Assembly (NCBI RefSeq): GCF_048564905.1
Contig: NC_133014.1
Location: 11,479,136 to 11,543,135, forward strand
Direction of reading: 5' to 3'
DNA: 64,000 nucleotides
From: Vicugna pacos
Taxonomy: Eukaryota; Chordata; Mammalia; Artiodactyla; Camelidae
A model generated the notes under the pieces. That model did not search any database, was not told the origin of the DNA, and worked only from the letters and a program-made list of their open reading frames with translations. This document shows, in pieces, positions 12,801-24,159 of this stretch. Every line of letters starts with the position of its first letter. The stretch's first letter is position 1. A program made the position numbers and the translations under genes.

Positions 12801-12970
12801 CATTGTCAGATGGATCCTGAGACCGTCTGGGGTCTGTGACACGCGACTACTCTTAGAACACTGAGTCTTGGTGCCCTGAGAAGGTCATGGTGAGAGATGT
12901 GGTCAACCACAGGAACATTTGCAGTTCTGTGAGTTTTAACATTTTTAGATGCCAGTGGAGACTTGTGCTG
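9811..12970. other. Long intergenic stretch, no gene recognised
   Basis: About 3.2 kb, AT-rich on the left and more mixed after 11.2 kb. I see no V exon, RSS, tRNA or repeat that I can name with confidence. Open frames here are short and lack domain motifs. Confidence 0.35.
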
Positions 12971-12984
12971 ACTTTTTTGTGATT

Positions 12985-13240
12985 TGCAGACAAAACTTTG
13001 AGAGAGAAGGTCACCATCACCTGGAAAGCATCCAAATATCAGTAGCCACTTGCACTGCTACCAATGAACAGGAAGTCAGGCTCCAGTGCATCCCCATAGC
13101 CACCCTTCTGTCTTCTGCTCGTGCTCTTCCTGGGGTAGTCACAGTGCTTCTGGGACAGACTTCACCCCAACAATCAGCAGCTCGGGGGCTGAAAATGCAG
13201 CATATCACTCATCTCAGCCTGTGAGCGCCCTGTACAGACA
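12985..13240 (+). pseudogene. IGKV pseudogene, IGKV6-like
   Basis: A decayed kappa V exon. In a suitable frame it reads EKVTIT, then Trp in place of Cys23, then KAS. The next part, in another frame, reads ISSHLHWYQ and then a stop. FR3 is recognisable as SGTDFTPTISSSGAENAAYH, followed by Ser where Cys104 belongs and then SQPVSAL. Both disulfide cysteines are therefore lost, there are stops and frame shifts, and no proper RSS follows. The short CDR1 with LHWYQ suggests kinship with the IGKV6-like segment at 40.8 kb. The leader was not found. Confidence 0.72.
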
Positions 13241-13769
13241 GGACACTGACTCGGCTACTCCGCCTTGTCCTGGTGACCGCGTGAAGTTGGGGCAACCTGG
13301 TGGACAGCTCAGAGAAGGGGACTTTGAAGTGTGGCTTTCTCCTATCCCAGGAGACAGAGGCTGGGGCCATGCCTACATCCTTGTTTTGAATTTGGCTTCC
13401 TTATGTAACAGGATTAGGGACTGATACGGAATGAGTTCCAGGATTTATTGTTAAACGGAAACTACAAAGTGTAGACACTGATCTGTTTTCTGGTCCATGT
13501 TGTGTAAGGCAGAAGGGCAGGGGAAATAAAACCCTGGAAGGATGGCCACGCGAGAGTGAGCGCCCACAGGTACGGGGCGCGTAATGGGAGAGTGGCGACA
13601 GGGATGAGGCACTTCCCTGACCACAGCTGTGGTCCTTTATGTTCTTGCACAGGGTGCAGCGAAGCTGTGTTACACGTGTTCAATGAATAAATTAATAAAA
13701 CCCACAAGACGTGGAAAACTGAACTGTGTTCCTTCTTGCTGTGACTGAGGAGAGTCACGAGAGCACTGA
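13241..13769. other. Intergenic, no gene recognised
   Basis: Flanking sequence between the IGKV6-like relic and duplicated block A. Nothing further can be named. Confidence 0.35.
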
Positions 13770-16020
13770 ACCATCCTCTCAGAAGACCTGGTGGAAGTTT
13801 GGTCTGACCATGTAGAAATCTGTTAAAAATCATAAGAGAAAATCTTTCCTGAGAACATTGAATGTGATTTGACTTAATGCCAGAATTATTTCACACACTA
13901 AAAGGTAATTGGTTGTTAGAAGAAAGAAGAAACAAATTCATCCCCAGACCCACATCGTAGGAACTGCAGGACCGGAGGGAGGACTGGGAGCGCTGGGGAA
14001 GAGGAGGGAGGCCTGCAGGGTGGAGAGACACACACAGAGGACGCTGCTAAGCATGCCCTGAACATGCAGGTGCCTCGCCTTCTGTGGACCAGGAAGCAAA
14101 GCAGAGAACAAAGGCACCACTCCCAACCTTCAGATGCTGCATCCGATACAGATTTTAAACAACACTTTAAGCTTCTCTGTAAATACAGGCTTAAAATTTC
14201 ACTGCAAAAGGAAAAGAAGAATGTGCTTGGTTTGGGGAAGAATGAAGACAGCATGCACATTGTCCATGATCAACGGGTGGGCACCTCTCTCACGATCAGT
14301 AAATTGAGTTAAGCTGAGAACAAACAGGGACTGAGACCTAGAAGGCCAGCTTCCCTGTGCAGCCGTCACCCTGTCCTCCCGGGACATCCCAGGGCAGCTG
14401 TGGGATGCCAGGGGGACAGACAAGAGACCAGTGCTGCACAGACGGGACCAGGGCAACAGAAGTGTGGGGTAAGCGAGGCTGGCTGAACCCTGGCGCCCAC
14501 GCCCGATGCCTCCCCAGTCTCTCCAGTGCTGATTAAGGAGCTGAGAGATGCAAGTTCTTCAGTGTCCTGCCCGGCATTTGGATCCCATCCCTGGTGGGAA
14601 TATTGCAATTATTACGTCGTGGGTCTTCCTGAAAACTATGCATCTCTGTGTAGTGTGGACACACATGTGATAAGACTTGGTAACCAATTATGATATTTGT
14701 GGACATCGGGAAAGAAAAGATGTTTGAGAATATACTTAAAGAGCTACACACTGCCTGAGAAACCATGTCGTCAAAAACAGTAAAAAAAAAAAAAAAAAAT
14801 ACGCTCAGGGTGTCTCCCCACAAGTGGCCACTAGAAGGGGCACCTGCACAACACAGAGCCCAGAGAGGGCTCTGCGTGTGTGTCTGGTGATAAAGGCCCA
14901 GTATTCTGAGCCTGATTCTGAGGATGATTATTGTAATCACCACTTCCTCATTTCATGTCAGCCCTTACATTTTTTTTATCCAGTTTCAATTTCACAGCCC
15001 TTCCTCCTGCCCAATTCTCCAGCAGCATCCGCGGCCATAGGACAAATGACACTTTGGAAAGACTCACAAAGACATCCCCAAACATGGGCAGGTGGCTAAA
15101 AGCCAGTTCCTGTTCCACTGTTTCAAGTACTATGTGCACCTGTGGAAATGGTGCAGAAAGACAGTGCATTTCAGAAAGAATTGTGAGGGAGGGGGTTCGG
15201 CTCCTAGAGGACAGGAGGGAGGACGGTGTCTCTGGAGGCTGGTCAAGTCAGTGAGGTTCATCAGGAGGACATAGATCAAGGCGCATCCCACATCCAAGGG
15301 TGAGAAAGCACAAAACTGGGGGTTCTCCCCAGGTCAGAGGTCGTGGCTTTAAAGAATGTAAGTCAGACTCACACTTTCGCACATCTGCACCGTCTCCTGC
15401 TTTAAGACGGGTTTGGATGGTCTGGCTAACCTGCCTCTCCTGAAATATGGAAACAGACTGTCAAAGACTAAAAGGACAAAGAAAACTGGTTTTGGTCATA
15501 TTTATGCCAGTACCTACATTCAGGAGAGAAAAATGGACACAAGAGGTCCACACCAATGTCTTCAACCCCTGACCCCCAGATGTGCAGCAGGGGGCCTGGG
15601 GTCCCAGCCCAGGTCAGGGGCAGTGGGTCTGGGACAGATTTCCCGCTCACCATCCCCAGCATGGAGCCTGGAGGCCTTGCACGTCCCTTCTGTGCACACA
15701 GCCCTCACTGGGACCCCAACGGCCCCAGACACCGCCCTCCCGTGTGCGCTCAGCCCTGTGCTCGGCTGAGCAGCTGCCTCCTCCAGGGAACCAGTGTCAG
15801 AGCAGCTGCTCCTGTCCAGTCGCTCCATGTGTCCATCTCAGCTCAGGGTTCTCGCCGTGCTGTCCCTCATGTCACATGTTCCTCTGTTACACACGCTTCA
15901 ACCCCAAGTTTATGGTTTCCTGGCTCAATTTATGGAAACACATTCCTTCAGTCTCAGCTCTTTCTGACACATTGGAACCGCAGGGCAAACTGTGTAGAGT
16001 GAGCACGCATGTATGAGACT
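13770..16020 (+). repeat. Duplicated block A (upstream of an IGKV2 gene)
   Basis: Similar in order to 24,160-26,290 (block B) and, for the right two thirds, to 47,880-49,210 (block C). Shared landmarks include 'ggaccagagggaggactggg'-like text (A and B), 'aaccaattatga', 'gggaaagaaaagatgtttga', 'ggagga-atagatcaagg', and a V framework-3 relic near the right end (A and B). Each block lies upstream of an IGKV2 gene or relic. In block A the gap to that gene is widened by the L1 at 16.6 kb. A poly-A run lies at about 14,781-14,799. Confidence 0.7.
15540..15700 (+). pseudogene. Kappa V framework-3 relic in block A
   Basis: The frame starting at 15,556 contains [20 protein letters not shown] followed by SMEPGG. 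This is a clear but isolated kappa FR3, where intact genes have [19 protein letters not shown] and then S-EPED. No FR1, FR2, Cys104 context or RSS can be found around it, so it is a fragment. The sister block B keeps a poorer version near 26,080-26,130. Confidence 0.7.
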
Positions 16021-16599
16021 GATTTCCTGACCTCAACTATCACGTCCTTTGTTTTGAAATTCACTTATTTTTATCAAGAATGAGTTCCCAAGTTGCATTT
16101 GATTTAACTTGACTAGTTTTCAGTTCTTGGAGAATTTTTCTACAAAGTCATGTTCCCCAAAAGTCTACATAGGACAGACTAAATATATCCTGTAAAGTGA
16201 TCGAGTCTTCTCTGATCCTTTCTCCTTGATAAACCACAAATTTCCACCCTGTCTTCATGTGTTGCCCTCCACATTAATCAATAGGTCTAATCGCCCTTGT
16301 TAGTCAGGTCAGAAACAGATAATGTGGAAATCAATTATATTTCTAGAAATAAGTATCAGGTAATTGTAGCTACGTAACCTTCAAGTGAGGCACCAGAATC
16401 TCAGATTTTTATAAACAGAATCTCAACTGTATGAATCCTGATTTAGCATCAATGGCACCCCAGCGCTCCCAGGTAGAAGTAGCTGAGTGCTGGCTGTACG
16501 TCTCCATTTGAATTCTGCAACGATCTAAGTGGTAGCAAAGTCTATTCACTTAACCACATGTTTGAGCTAGATAATAGGCACTCGTTGATGAATATTAAC
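16021..16599. other. Intergenic, no gene recognised
   Basis: AT-rich sequence between block A and the L1 tail. Nothing recognised. Confidence 0.35.
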
Positions 16600-17290
16600 A
16601 AGTTTTTTCATTTTTTATTGAGGTATAGTTGATCTGCAATACTGTGTTAGTTTCAGGTGTACAGGAAAGTGATTCATTTATATATGTACATGTGGGTATA
16701 TATATATATTCATTTTTAGATTCTTTCCATTATAGATTATTATAAGATATTGAATATAGTTTCCTGTGCAATACAGTAGGCCCTTGTTCTTCATCTATTT
16801 TAAATACAGTAGTGTGTATATGTTAATTCCAAACTCCTAAGTTATCCCTCTGTCCCCCACCCCCTTCCCCTTTGGTAACCATAGTTTGTTTTCTATGTCT
16901 GTAAGTCTCTTTCTGGTCTGTAAATAAGTTCATTTGTATCATTTTTTAAAGATTGCATATATAAGTGATATCATGCGATCTTTGTCTGACTTACTTCACT
17001 TATTATGATCATCTCTAAGTTCATACACATTGCTGCAAATGGCATTATTTCATTCTTTTTTATGACCGAGTAATATTCCCTTGTATGTAATATTCCCTTG
17101 TATGTATAGACTGCAACTTCTTTATCCATTCGTCTGTCCATGGACGTTAAGTTGCCTTGGATCCTACCGCATGTTAACAAGTCCCATTCTTCTTTTCCTT
17201 TTTCCAGCCTATGAACAATCCTGTGGTGAATGTCATTGCAGAATCATTTGTCATTTAAGACTGAACATCACTCATTTTAAAAACTCCTGT
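16600..17290 (-). mobile_element. L1 LINE 3' end, 5'-truncated, minus strand
   Basis: Reverse-oriented L1 tail. It begins with a T-rich stretch and 'attgaggtatagttgatctg', passes through the complement of the 'cagaaacagac' and 'agtaagtcag' landmarks, and ends in the ORF2 tail near 17,290. A short internal duplication of 'aatattcccttgtatgta' occurs at about 17,070-17,105. Confidence 0.83.
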
Positions 17291-17859
17291 ATTGTATAGT
17301 AGCTTAAAAAAAACTAAAGTATGAAAAAAAATGAGTGCATATAGACTTAGTAAGGAAAGAGATAGGGAAAAGCTAGAGACAAATGAGTGCTTATTTCAGT
17401 TAATATGAAATTCAAGTCCAAGAACCCGCACTACTGGGAGAGATGAAAGAATGAAGTCATTTACTCTGGACTAATGTTAAGTGTAAAATTGCATGAGTGA
17501 GGTGTTCAACATATTTATAATACTCTATATATTTTCACCCAGATAGTGAATATATATAAGCCATGTTCAAGTGCACAGTTAAGACATTCTTACCCTTCTT
17601 CTGTAGATGTTTTACCTGAATTAAAAGGAAAACAACCAAATTCAGAGTCATTTGAACAAACATAGAAAAAAAAATTACCGATTATTTATGGAAACTCAAC
17701 CTTAAAAAAGAAGAGCGTAAATATGACTTGGAAAGTTTAAAAAAAAAACCATAAAACTGTTAGAAAAAATGAAGGAAGCATTTACAGGTGTGCCTTTAAC
17801 GCTTAGGCACTATAGATTTCATCTCAGAATTTCCTTTAACGTGGAGACATTTTCTGCTA
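17291..17859. other. Intergenic, AT-rich, no gene recognised
   Basis: Sequence between the L1 tail and the second IGKV2 duplicon. Nothing recognised. Confidence 0.35.
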
Positions 17860-17895
17860 ACTTTGCTCACAGGCTCTCCCCAACGCGCTGCCCCC

Positions 17896-17960
17896 ACCAG
17901 GGCATTTGCATGTGGCTCCCTGGGGGGGACCTTCCCTGGCAAGTTCCAGATAAAAGCTCA
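17896..17960 (+). promoter_or_regulatory. IGKV2 promoter (gene at 18012)
   Basis: Octamer ATTTGCAT at 17,904-17,911 and TATA-like ATAAAAG at 17,950-17,956, in the same arrangement as copy 1. Confidence 0.85.
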
Positions 17961-18011
17961 GCTCTAGCCTGGCTTTGACTCATCGGGACACATCAGGTCC
18001 GACTGCTGAAA

Positions 18012-18825
18012 ATGACGCTCCCTGCTCAGCTCCTGGGGCTCCTCCTGCTCTGGGTCCCAGGTTAAGGATGGAGGGGAGATGAGGAGGAGAATGCAGGGTG
18101 AGCTCTGGGGCACCACTGCTCCCCTGTGTGCTCTGTCTGCACATCACATGTGCATAACTGGTCCTGCTGATGGGCGTGTGATGTTTAGATCTGAGAGAAT
18201 GAGGAAGGCTCCCGAAGGAACGAGGACTTGTGCTCTGGTCAGGACTGTGACGGGGGAAGTGGGTTAGCTTAGGTAATGTTTAGAGGCCTCTTTTCACTTC
18301 ACAGACATCAGGTTCATTATTGTGGTTGTGCAGTATTGTTGTATGAATCAAAAGCACAAAAAATGAGACTAAAACAAAGTTGTATTTTTGATAAAAGTAT
18401 TTTGATAAAATATTTTGACAAACATTTTGGTAAAATAAATAGGAAATTGGAAACAATGAAACAGGCTGCTACAATTTGTATGTAACTTGGTACTTCTCTG
18501 TCATTGCTTTAGGGTCCAGTGGGGATGTTGTGCTGACCCAGACCCCAGGCTCCCTGTCTGTCGTCCCTGGAGAGTCAGCCTCCATCTCCTGCAAGGCTAG
18601 TCAGAGCCTCGTACACACTGATGGAAAGACCTATTTGTATTGGCTCCTACAGAAGCCAGGCCAATCTCCACAGCGACTGATCTATCAAGTTTCCAACCGT
18701 GGCTCTGGGGTCCCAGACAGGTTCACTGGCAGCGGGTCAGGGACAGATTTCACCCTGAAAATCAGCGGGGTGAAGGCTGAGGATGCTGGAGTGTATTACT
18801 GTGCTCAAGCTATATATGATCCTCC
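18012..18825 (+). CDS. IGKV2: Immunoglobulin kappa variable gene, IGKV2 subgroup, altered leader splice donor
   Basis: A near twin of the gene at 201. Exon 1 (18,012-18,060) encodes [16 protein letters not shown], with Thr in place of Arg at residue 2. Exon 2 (18,513-18,825) gives [20 protein letters not shown], Cys23, CDR1 [24 protein letters not shown], an intact FR3, and VYYC followed by AQAIYDPP. The promoter and RSS are intact. The odd point is the donor after exon 1. It reads CAG|GTTAAGG, against CAG|GTAAGG in the twin, so one extra T puts T at +3 and A at +5. Reading into the intron gives Gly and then a TAA stop at once. The coding exons are open, but correct splicing is uncertain, so I would class it as functional or ORF pending transcript evidence. 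Confidence 0.9.
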
Positions 18826-18853
18826 CACAGTGGTCCAGCCCTGAACACAAACC
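18826..18853 (+). other. V-RSS (12-spacer) of the IGKV2 gene at 18012
   Basis: Heptamer CACAGTG (18,826-18,832), 12-nt spacer identical to that of copy 1, and nonamer ACACAAACC (18,845-18,853). Confidence 0.92.
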
Positions 18854-19286
18854 TTCCCGCCCGGGGTGGCCCAGCTGCCCAGTGCGTTGCTTCTCTGGGG
18901 ACCTGACAGCAGACTCTCTGAGTCTGTGTAAGAGGAAGATGTGGGGGCTCCCAGGGGATCAGGTCGCAGCTGAGGGCTCGGGCCACGAGTGCTCCTGCTG
19001 CTCCGCAGGTGCAGCCCCGCCAGCGGCACAGCCTGGTCCCGGCAGGGGCAGCAGGGACCTGAGGGGCCCAGGTCCCGTGAGCCGCCAGTGATGTGAACGG
19101 GAGGCCCAGCCTCCTCCTCCTACCTCATCTCCGTGTGTCACTGAGACGTATCCAGTCTAACAACCAGACCAGTGACACGGACACGTGGCACCAAAAGTCT
19201 AACGCACGTGGGGAGTGAGCAGCTTGGGGTGTATTTTTCACTGGAAAATATCTGTTAATATCGGTAAATTGGTATTTCCCTCTTTT

Positions 19287-20115
19287 TCTTTTTTTTTTAA
19301 ACTCTATTTATAGAATGATTATAGTTCCTTTTCTTTTTCTTTGTTTTTTCTAAATATTTTTTATTGAGTTATAGTCATTTTACTATGTTGTGTCAAATTC
19401 CAGTATAGAGCACAATTTTTCAGTTGTATATGAACATACTTATATTCATTGTCACATTTGTTTTCTCTGTGAGCTACCACAAGGTCTTGTATGTATTTCC
19501 CTGTGCTATACAGTATAATCTTGTTTATCTATTTTACAGTTTGAAATCCCTGTCTATCCCTTCCCGCCCCCCGCCCCCTTGGCAACCACAAGTTTGTATT
19601 CTATGTCTGAGTCTGTTTCTGTTTTGTGTTTATGTTTTTGTTTGTTTGTTTTAGATTCCACATGTGAGCGATCTCATATGGTATTTTTCTTTCTCTTTCT
19701 GGCTTACTTCGCTTAGAATGACATCCTCCAGGAGCATTCATGTTGCTGCAAATGGCATTGCACTGTCAGTTTTTAATGGCTGAATAGTATTCCATTGTAT
19801 AAATATACCACAGCTTCTTTATGCAGTCATTTGTTGTTGCACATTTAGGCTGTTTCCATGTCTTGGCTATTGTAAATAGTGCTGCTGTGAACATTGGGGC
19901 GCAGGTGTCATCCTGAAGTAGGGTTCCTTCTGGATATATGCCCAGGCGTGGGATTCCTGGGTCATACGGTAAGTCTATCCCTAGTCTTTTGAGGAATCTC
20001 CACACTGTTTTCCATAGTGGCTGCACCAAACTGCATTCCCACCAGCAGTGTAGGAGGGTTCCCTTTTCTCCACAGCCTCTCCAGCATTTGTCATCTGTGG
20101 ACTTTTGAATGATGG
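19287..20115 (-). mobile_element. L1 LINE 3' end with 13-bp target duplication
   Basis: Reverse-oriented, 5'-truncated L1 tail. It is flanked by ATTTCCCTCTTTT at 19,274-19,286 and again at 20,116-20,128, a perfect 13-bp target site duplication. It interrupts the 3' flank of IGKV2 duplicon copy 2 and is absent from copies 1 and 3. Confidence 0.9.
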
Positions 20116-20990
20116 ATTTCCCTCTTTTGCAATTTTAGTTACATGATCTCCTCCTGTAACCTGTTAGAGAACGTGTCCTACACACGCTGCTTTCAGGGGA
20201 CTTGAATGAGAATACGCAGTAAAAATATTTAATTTCTCAATATTCAAATAGACTTTTTGAAATTCATAGTAAGAGAAGATTTAAATGCCAACAGGCTTTG
20301 TTTTGCCTCTGTTACATTTTTCTGAGTGAAAAGAGAGTTTTTGTCATTTCAAAAGTGGGCCTTGAAAATAAACGCAAAATTGAATGATGGAGGTCATAAA
20401 TTTTACCCTGCAAACATGAAAAAAAAATCTAAATGATAGAATATTTTCCTTTTTACTCCCAAATTGAAAAACTTGAAGACTAATTACTCTAAATACTGCT
20501 TTAGCCAAGACAAATTTGATATTCTCATAAGAAAAGTTTTCAAACAATGAATAAGTTCATTACAAGTTTGTTATCATTCCCAGCACATTGTCATTAACTG
20601 GAAATAAACCCGAGTAATGTATTTTAATTGGAAGCGTATATAACATGTGTGCGCTGTGTGGACTCTACGTACAGGAAAGCTCCAGAGTGATAGCGGGCCT
20701 GGTAAGGGGTCATTCCACGCCCAAGTCGTAACGCAGGAAGGTAGAATTACAAGGATGGATCAGTCAGTGGAACAACACGATCAGACTTCTGGTTAAGAAA
20801 ATAAAGTATCTTACAAGTGATTGTTTATTCTAGAATCGTGGACTCCACGGTAAGTGTAGTTAAAATTCGAATGTTTCAACTGCATAAGGTTTGAATGTGT
20901 GTGGACTAAGATATATAGAAAGAAGACTGAAACTCTCAAAGTAAGGAATTTGAGACACATATTACGTTACTTAAAAAGAGTAATGCATCA

Positions 20991-23900
20991 CTGAGTTTAA
21001 AAGAGAGTGTGGAACGCACTGGGAGAAAAACAAAATGGGAGTGGGGAGTTACACTTTGCCGGACTCATCTGATCCCTCACGGGATCCACAGCACCTAGAG
21101 ACACAGCGTTTCCAGGTGTGAGAGAGGAGACACAAGCCAAACCTGTCAAGGAATCCTGCACAACAGTAACATCCCAGGGGGCTTCATCCTCAACAAGGAA
21201 CGCTGACAAAGCAACGATCTCGGAAAGTGAAAGGGGGGCTTGGGGAGAATCTTGACCCCCAGTCTCTCCCGTGGTGTCTAGCATCCCTCAGTTCAGACAC
21301 ACAGACATTTTTTTCTCAGTTTCATAAATTGTAGCAGAAAACGATCACTTCATGAGCACTAATTCCCTTGGTAACATGGGAAATTCTTTGATTCCCTGCT
21401 GGTCCACTGCCATGAATGACTGCAGATGGCTACAGCATCACCATATCCCGCAGAGTCTCCAGGCAGACATGTACTTCTCCTGAGAGTCAGAGACTTGGTT
21501 ACTGCAAAGACCAAACTGCGTGACAGGCGCAGGCATTTCCCAGATTGGTCACTGTGTATAATGATTAGAGAGCTGGCTAAACATTTCACCCTTAGGTCAA
21601 AACCTATTCATTCTTGCTATCCTGGTCACTGTTTCAAAGTATACAGAATATCATAATGGAGAATTTTTTAAATCACCCGAGCTCATTTGTAAGCAGCCTT
21701 ATTTGTATGATATTGTATTTGGTAGGATCAATGGATTCTCTAGTTACCTGTCTATTCTTATTTGAATTTCCTCACAAAGTACATTCCTTAATCCACTGGT
21801 CTCTCTTAGTTTTCTCTGATTTGGGTAAACCACAGAGTCTGTGAGTCCTTGGACAGTAACGCCTTCTGAGTCTCAGTGGGCAGGAAAGGCGAAACTCTAT
21901 CCAGTTTACAGCCAGTCTCAGGAAGGACGCAGCAAACTCCCTTGAGGAGGGAGTGACGTGGGGCCCAGAACCCCACCACGTGGGTGTCTCATCACACAGA
22001 ACAGACAGCCGGGTACTGGAGGCAAACACCACCAGCAGGCTTTTCTAGTCACAAACCGCTTACTAACAGCCATTATAGACATCAAAGTACCATCCTCTGA
22101 CCACAGAGCGAAAATTACAGTAGAAGAACTTCTAACATGTTAACCAGAGTTTTCAGAAATGAAGACCTGATTGAGACGAAGGGTTGTTTATTTGGAAGTT
22201 TTTAACACTGCAGTGGGGGAAGCAGAAATTCCAGAGGCACTTGAATTGTGTTCTGTTGGCTAAAACACTGGTGGAAGCTTATAAAGTCTTATAAAGGTAA
22301 AAACCTCAAAAAACCACAGTCAGTTACATAGGTTGATTGTCAAAATTATCATTGGAGCTGGCAAGAAGGAAGGGTACTTGTTAAGAAGGAGTTAGTAAAG
22401 GTCTGAAATGGCTACATGATTGCAAGAGGGGTGACCTTGAGGCTACAATGTTACCGTGAGCACATGACGTCCTAAAATGTCTCCCGGAGTCCTTGGGTGG
22501 CTGAGGTTTGACAGCGTTTGGAAAATTCACACTCTCAGTGGTGCAGAAACCTGTCTGAGACCAGATTGTCCATGGCTGCCCATCTCCATCTTGTGAGCCC
22601 GAACTATGATTCCTCTTATGTAATTTCAGCCTGTCATCAATGGCCTTCCTCCTGCAGTTGACTGTGGTCAAGACTAGGGACCCATGGAGGCCTGGCCCCC
22701 ACCTGATCCTCATCTGGGCTCTTCTCAGGCAGTATAAGTTATACTTCCTTCATGCATTCTTTGCTATTTTCTATTCATTCTGATTTTTTTAACTGAATTT
22801 AGGCTATAGAGCATTGCTGTTCACAAATAGAGCAGACATGGCTGCTGAACAAAGAATTCCCTACTTTGTTGTGTGTATTTTCTCTCCAGCTTTGATCAGT
22901 GACATCTCTCAGTCGGTACCTCCTGCCTTCTGCTCGGCCCCTAATCTGTGCAGCTGCCACAGGGAAGTTCAACACTCACAAGCCCCAGTTCACACAAGGG
23001 GGACTTTACCCCATCCCTCCCTGGCCCTATTAAGTGCCAACTTTCTGCTTCTCTCAGCCCCGTCTGGTCCAGCTCGGGCCAACCTTGTTCTAACTGGGGT
23101 TTCCTTCTGTGATTCATAAACTTTCTCTCAAATATTTATCTACTTGGAGCATCAACAGACTCCAGATAACACCTATTAATTAATTCCACCTCTGCTCCCT
23201 GGGGTGACTGCATGGACACAAGGGAGTAGGCACGTGAAGGGCCAAGAAAAGAAGGAGTGAACCCTAGAGAGGTGAGCCCTGCTGGACTCTCCTTAATGTC
23301 CCCGTCACATTTGCTGTGTCAGGAGCTAAAAATCTGAAAGAAAGGTGATGCTGAGAGGCTGAGGCCAAGCAGAGCTTGGGGCAACCTCATATGGCCAGGG
23401 GGAAGCATGAGCCCCAAGGACTGGAAAAAAGGAGGGACCCTGAGTCACACCAGAGCCCTCAGTCAGGAGGCCTCACTGCGGGAGAAGAGATGAACTCGGA
23501 GCAGCAAGGAACTGCGCACCCTGCGGACCAGACCCCAAGTAGCGCATCCCTGATTGGATGAAGGTGATAAACACCTAGCGTTTCAGCGCCAGCCTCAGAA
23601 GTCAATACTTCCCGGAGGATAAAGTCATTCCAGAGCCTAGACTCATCTCTTTCATTTTTAGGGTAAATATGTGTGTTAGTCTACCTAAATATGAAGTATA
23701 TAATGTGCAGCCACACGTTTATTAAAACACGGAGACCTGCAGTATGAAGGGGGAAATAGGCAGTTTAGGAAAGGCAACCGAAACGGAGCAGAAAGGCAGT
23801 CAGGACAGATCCAAAGCACGTGCAGACATCGGGGCCGTTGCTTATTATAAGCTTAGCATTCCTTGTGACGGGATGCAGGATTTTTCATGAAACCGGAACC

Positions 23901-24159
23901 TATGAAAGATAAGCAATAAGAATTCGGTACGTAAAGTAACAGGAGGTCCGTGAGCTTCCCGCAGCGACGCGGGGGTGATGAGAGGAGACGACGGGGATGG
24001 GACCTTCTCCCAACGCATCTTTCTTCCTTTACGCTCTGACATGAGGTGTCAGGAATTCTGCGCTGCGCTTGCTCAACAAACAAATACACCCCATCCAGAA
24101 GAATGAGGAGCGGGAATTTGTGTTCCTTTTTCAGAGGAAACCTAGGAAATGGAGAGAAT
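20991..24159. other. Long intergenic stretch, no gene recognised
   Basis: About 3.2 kb of mixed composition. No V motif, RSS or clear repeat landmark is visible to me. The open frames are short and lack signals. Confidence 0.35.

Larger units (their letters stand above)
17860..20990 (+). repeat. IGKV2 duplicon, copy 2
   Basis: Very close copy of 1-2,260. The leader, intron, V exon and first 350 nt of 3' flank differ from copy 1 at only a scatter of bases. An L1 (19,287-20,115) sits inside this copy only. After the L1 the match resumes with 'atgatctcctcctgtaacc', against 'gtgacctcctcctttaaca' in copy 1. Confidence 0.85.

Noticed and set aside
22830-23160. Possible LTR-like stretch (pyrimidine-rich, ATAAACTTTCTCTC near its end)
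   Set aside because: I could find neither matching flanking repeats nor a primer-binding site or internal region, so I do not call a retroviral element.
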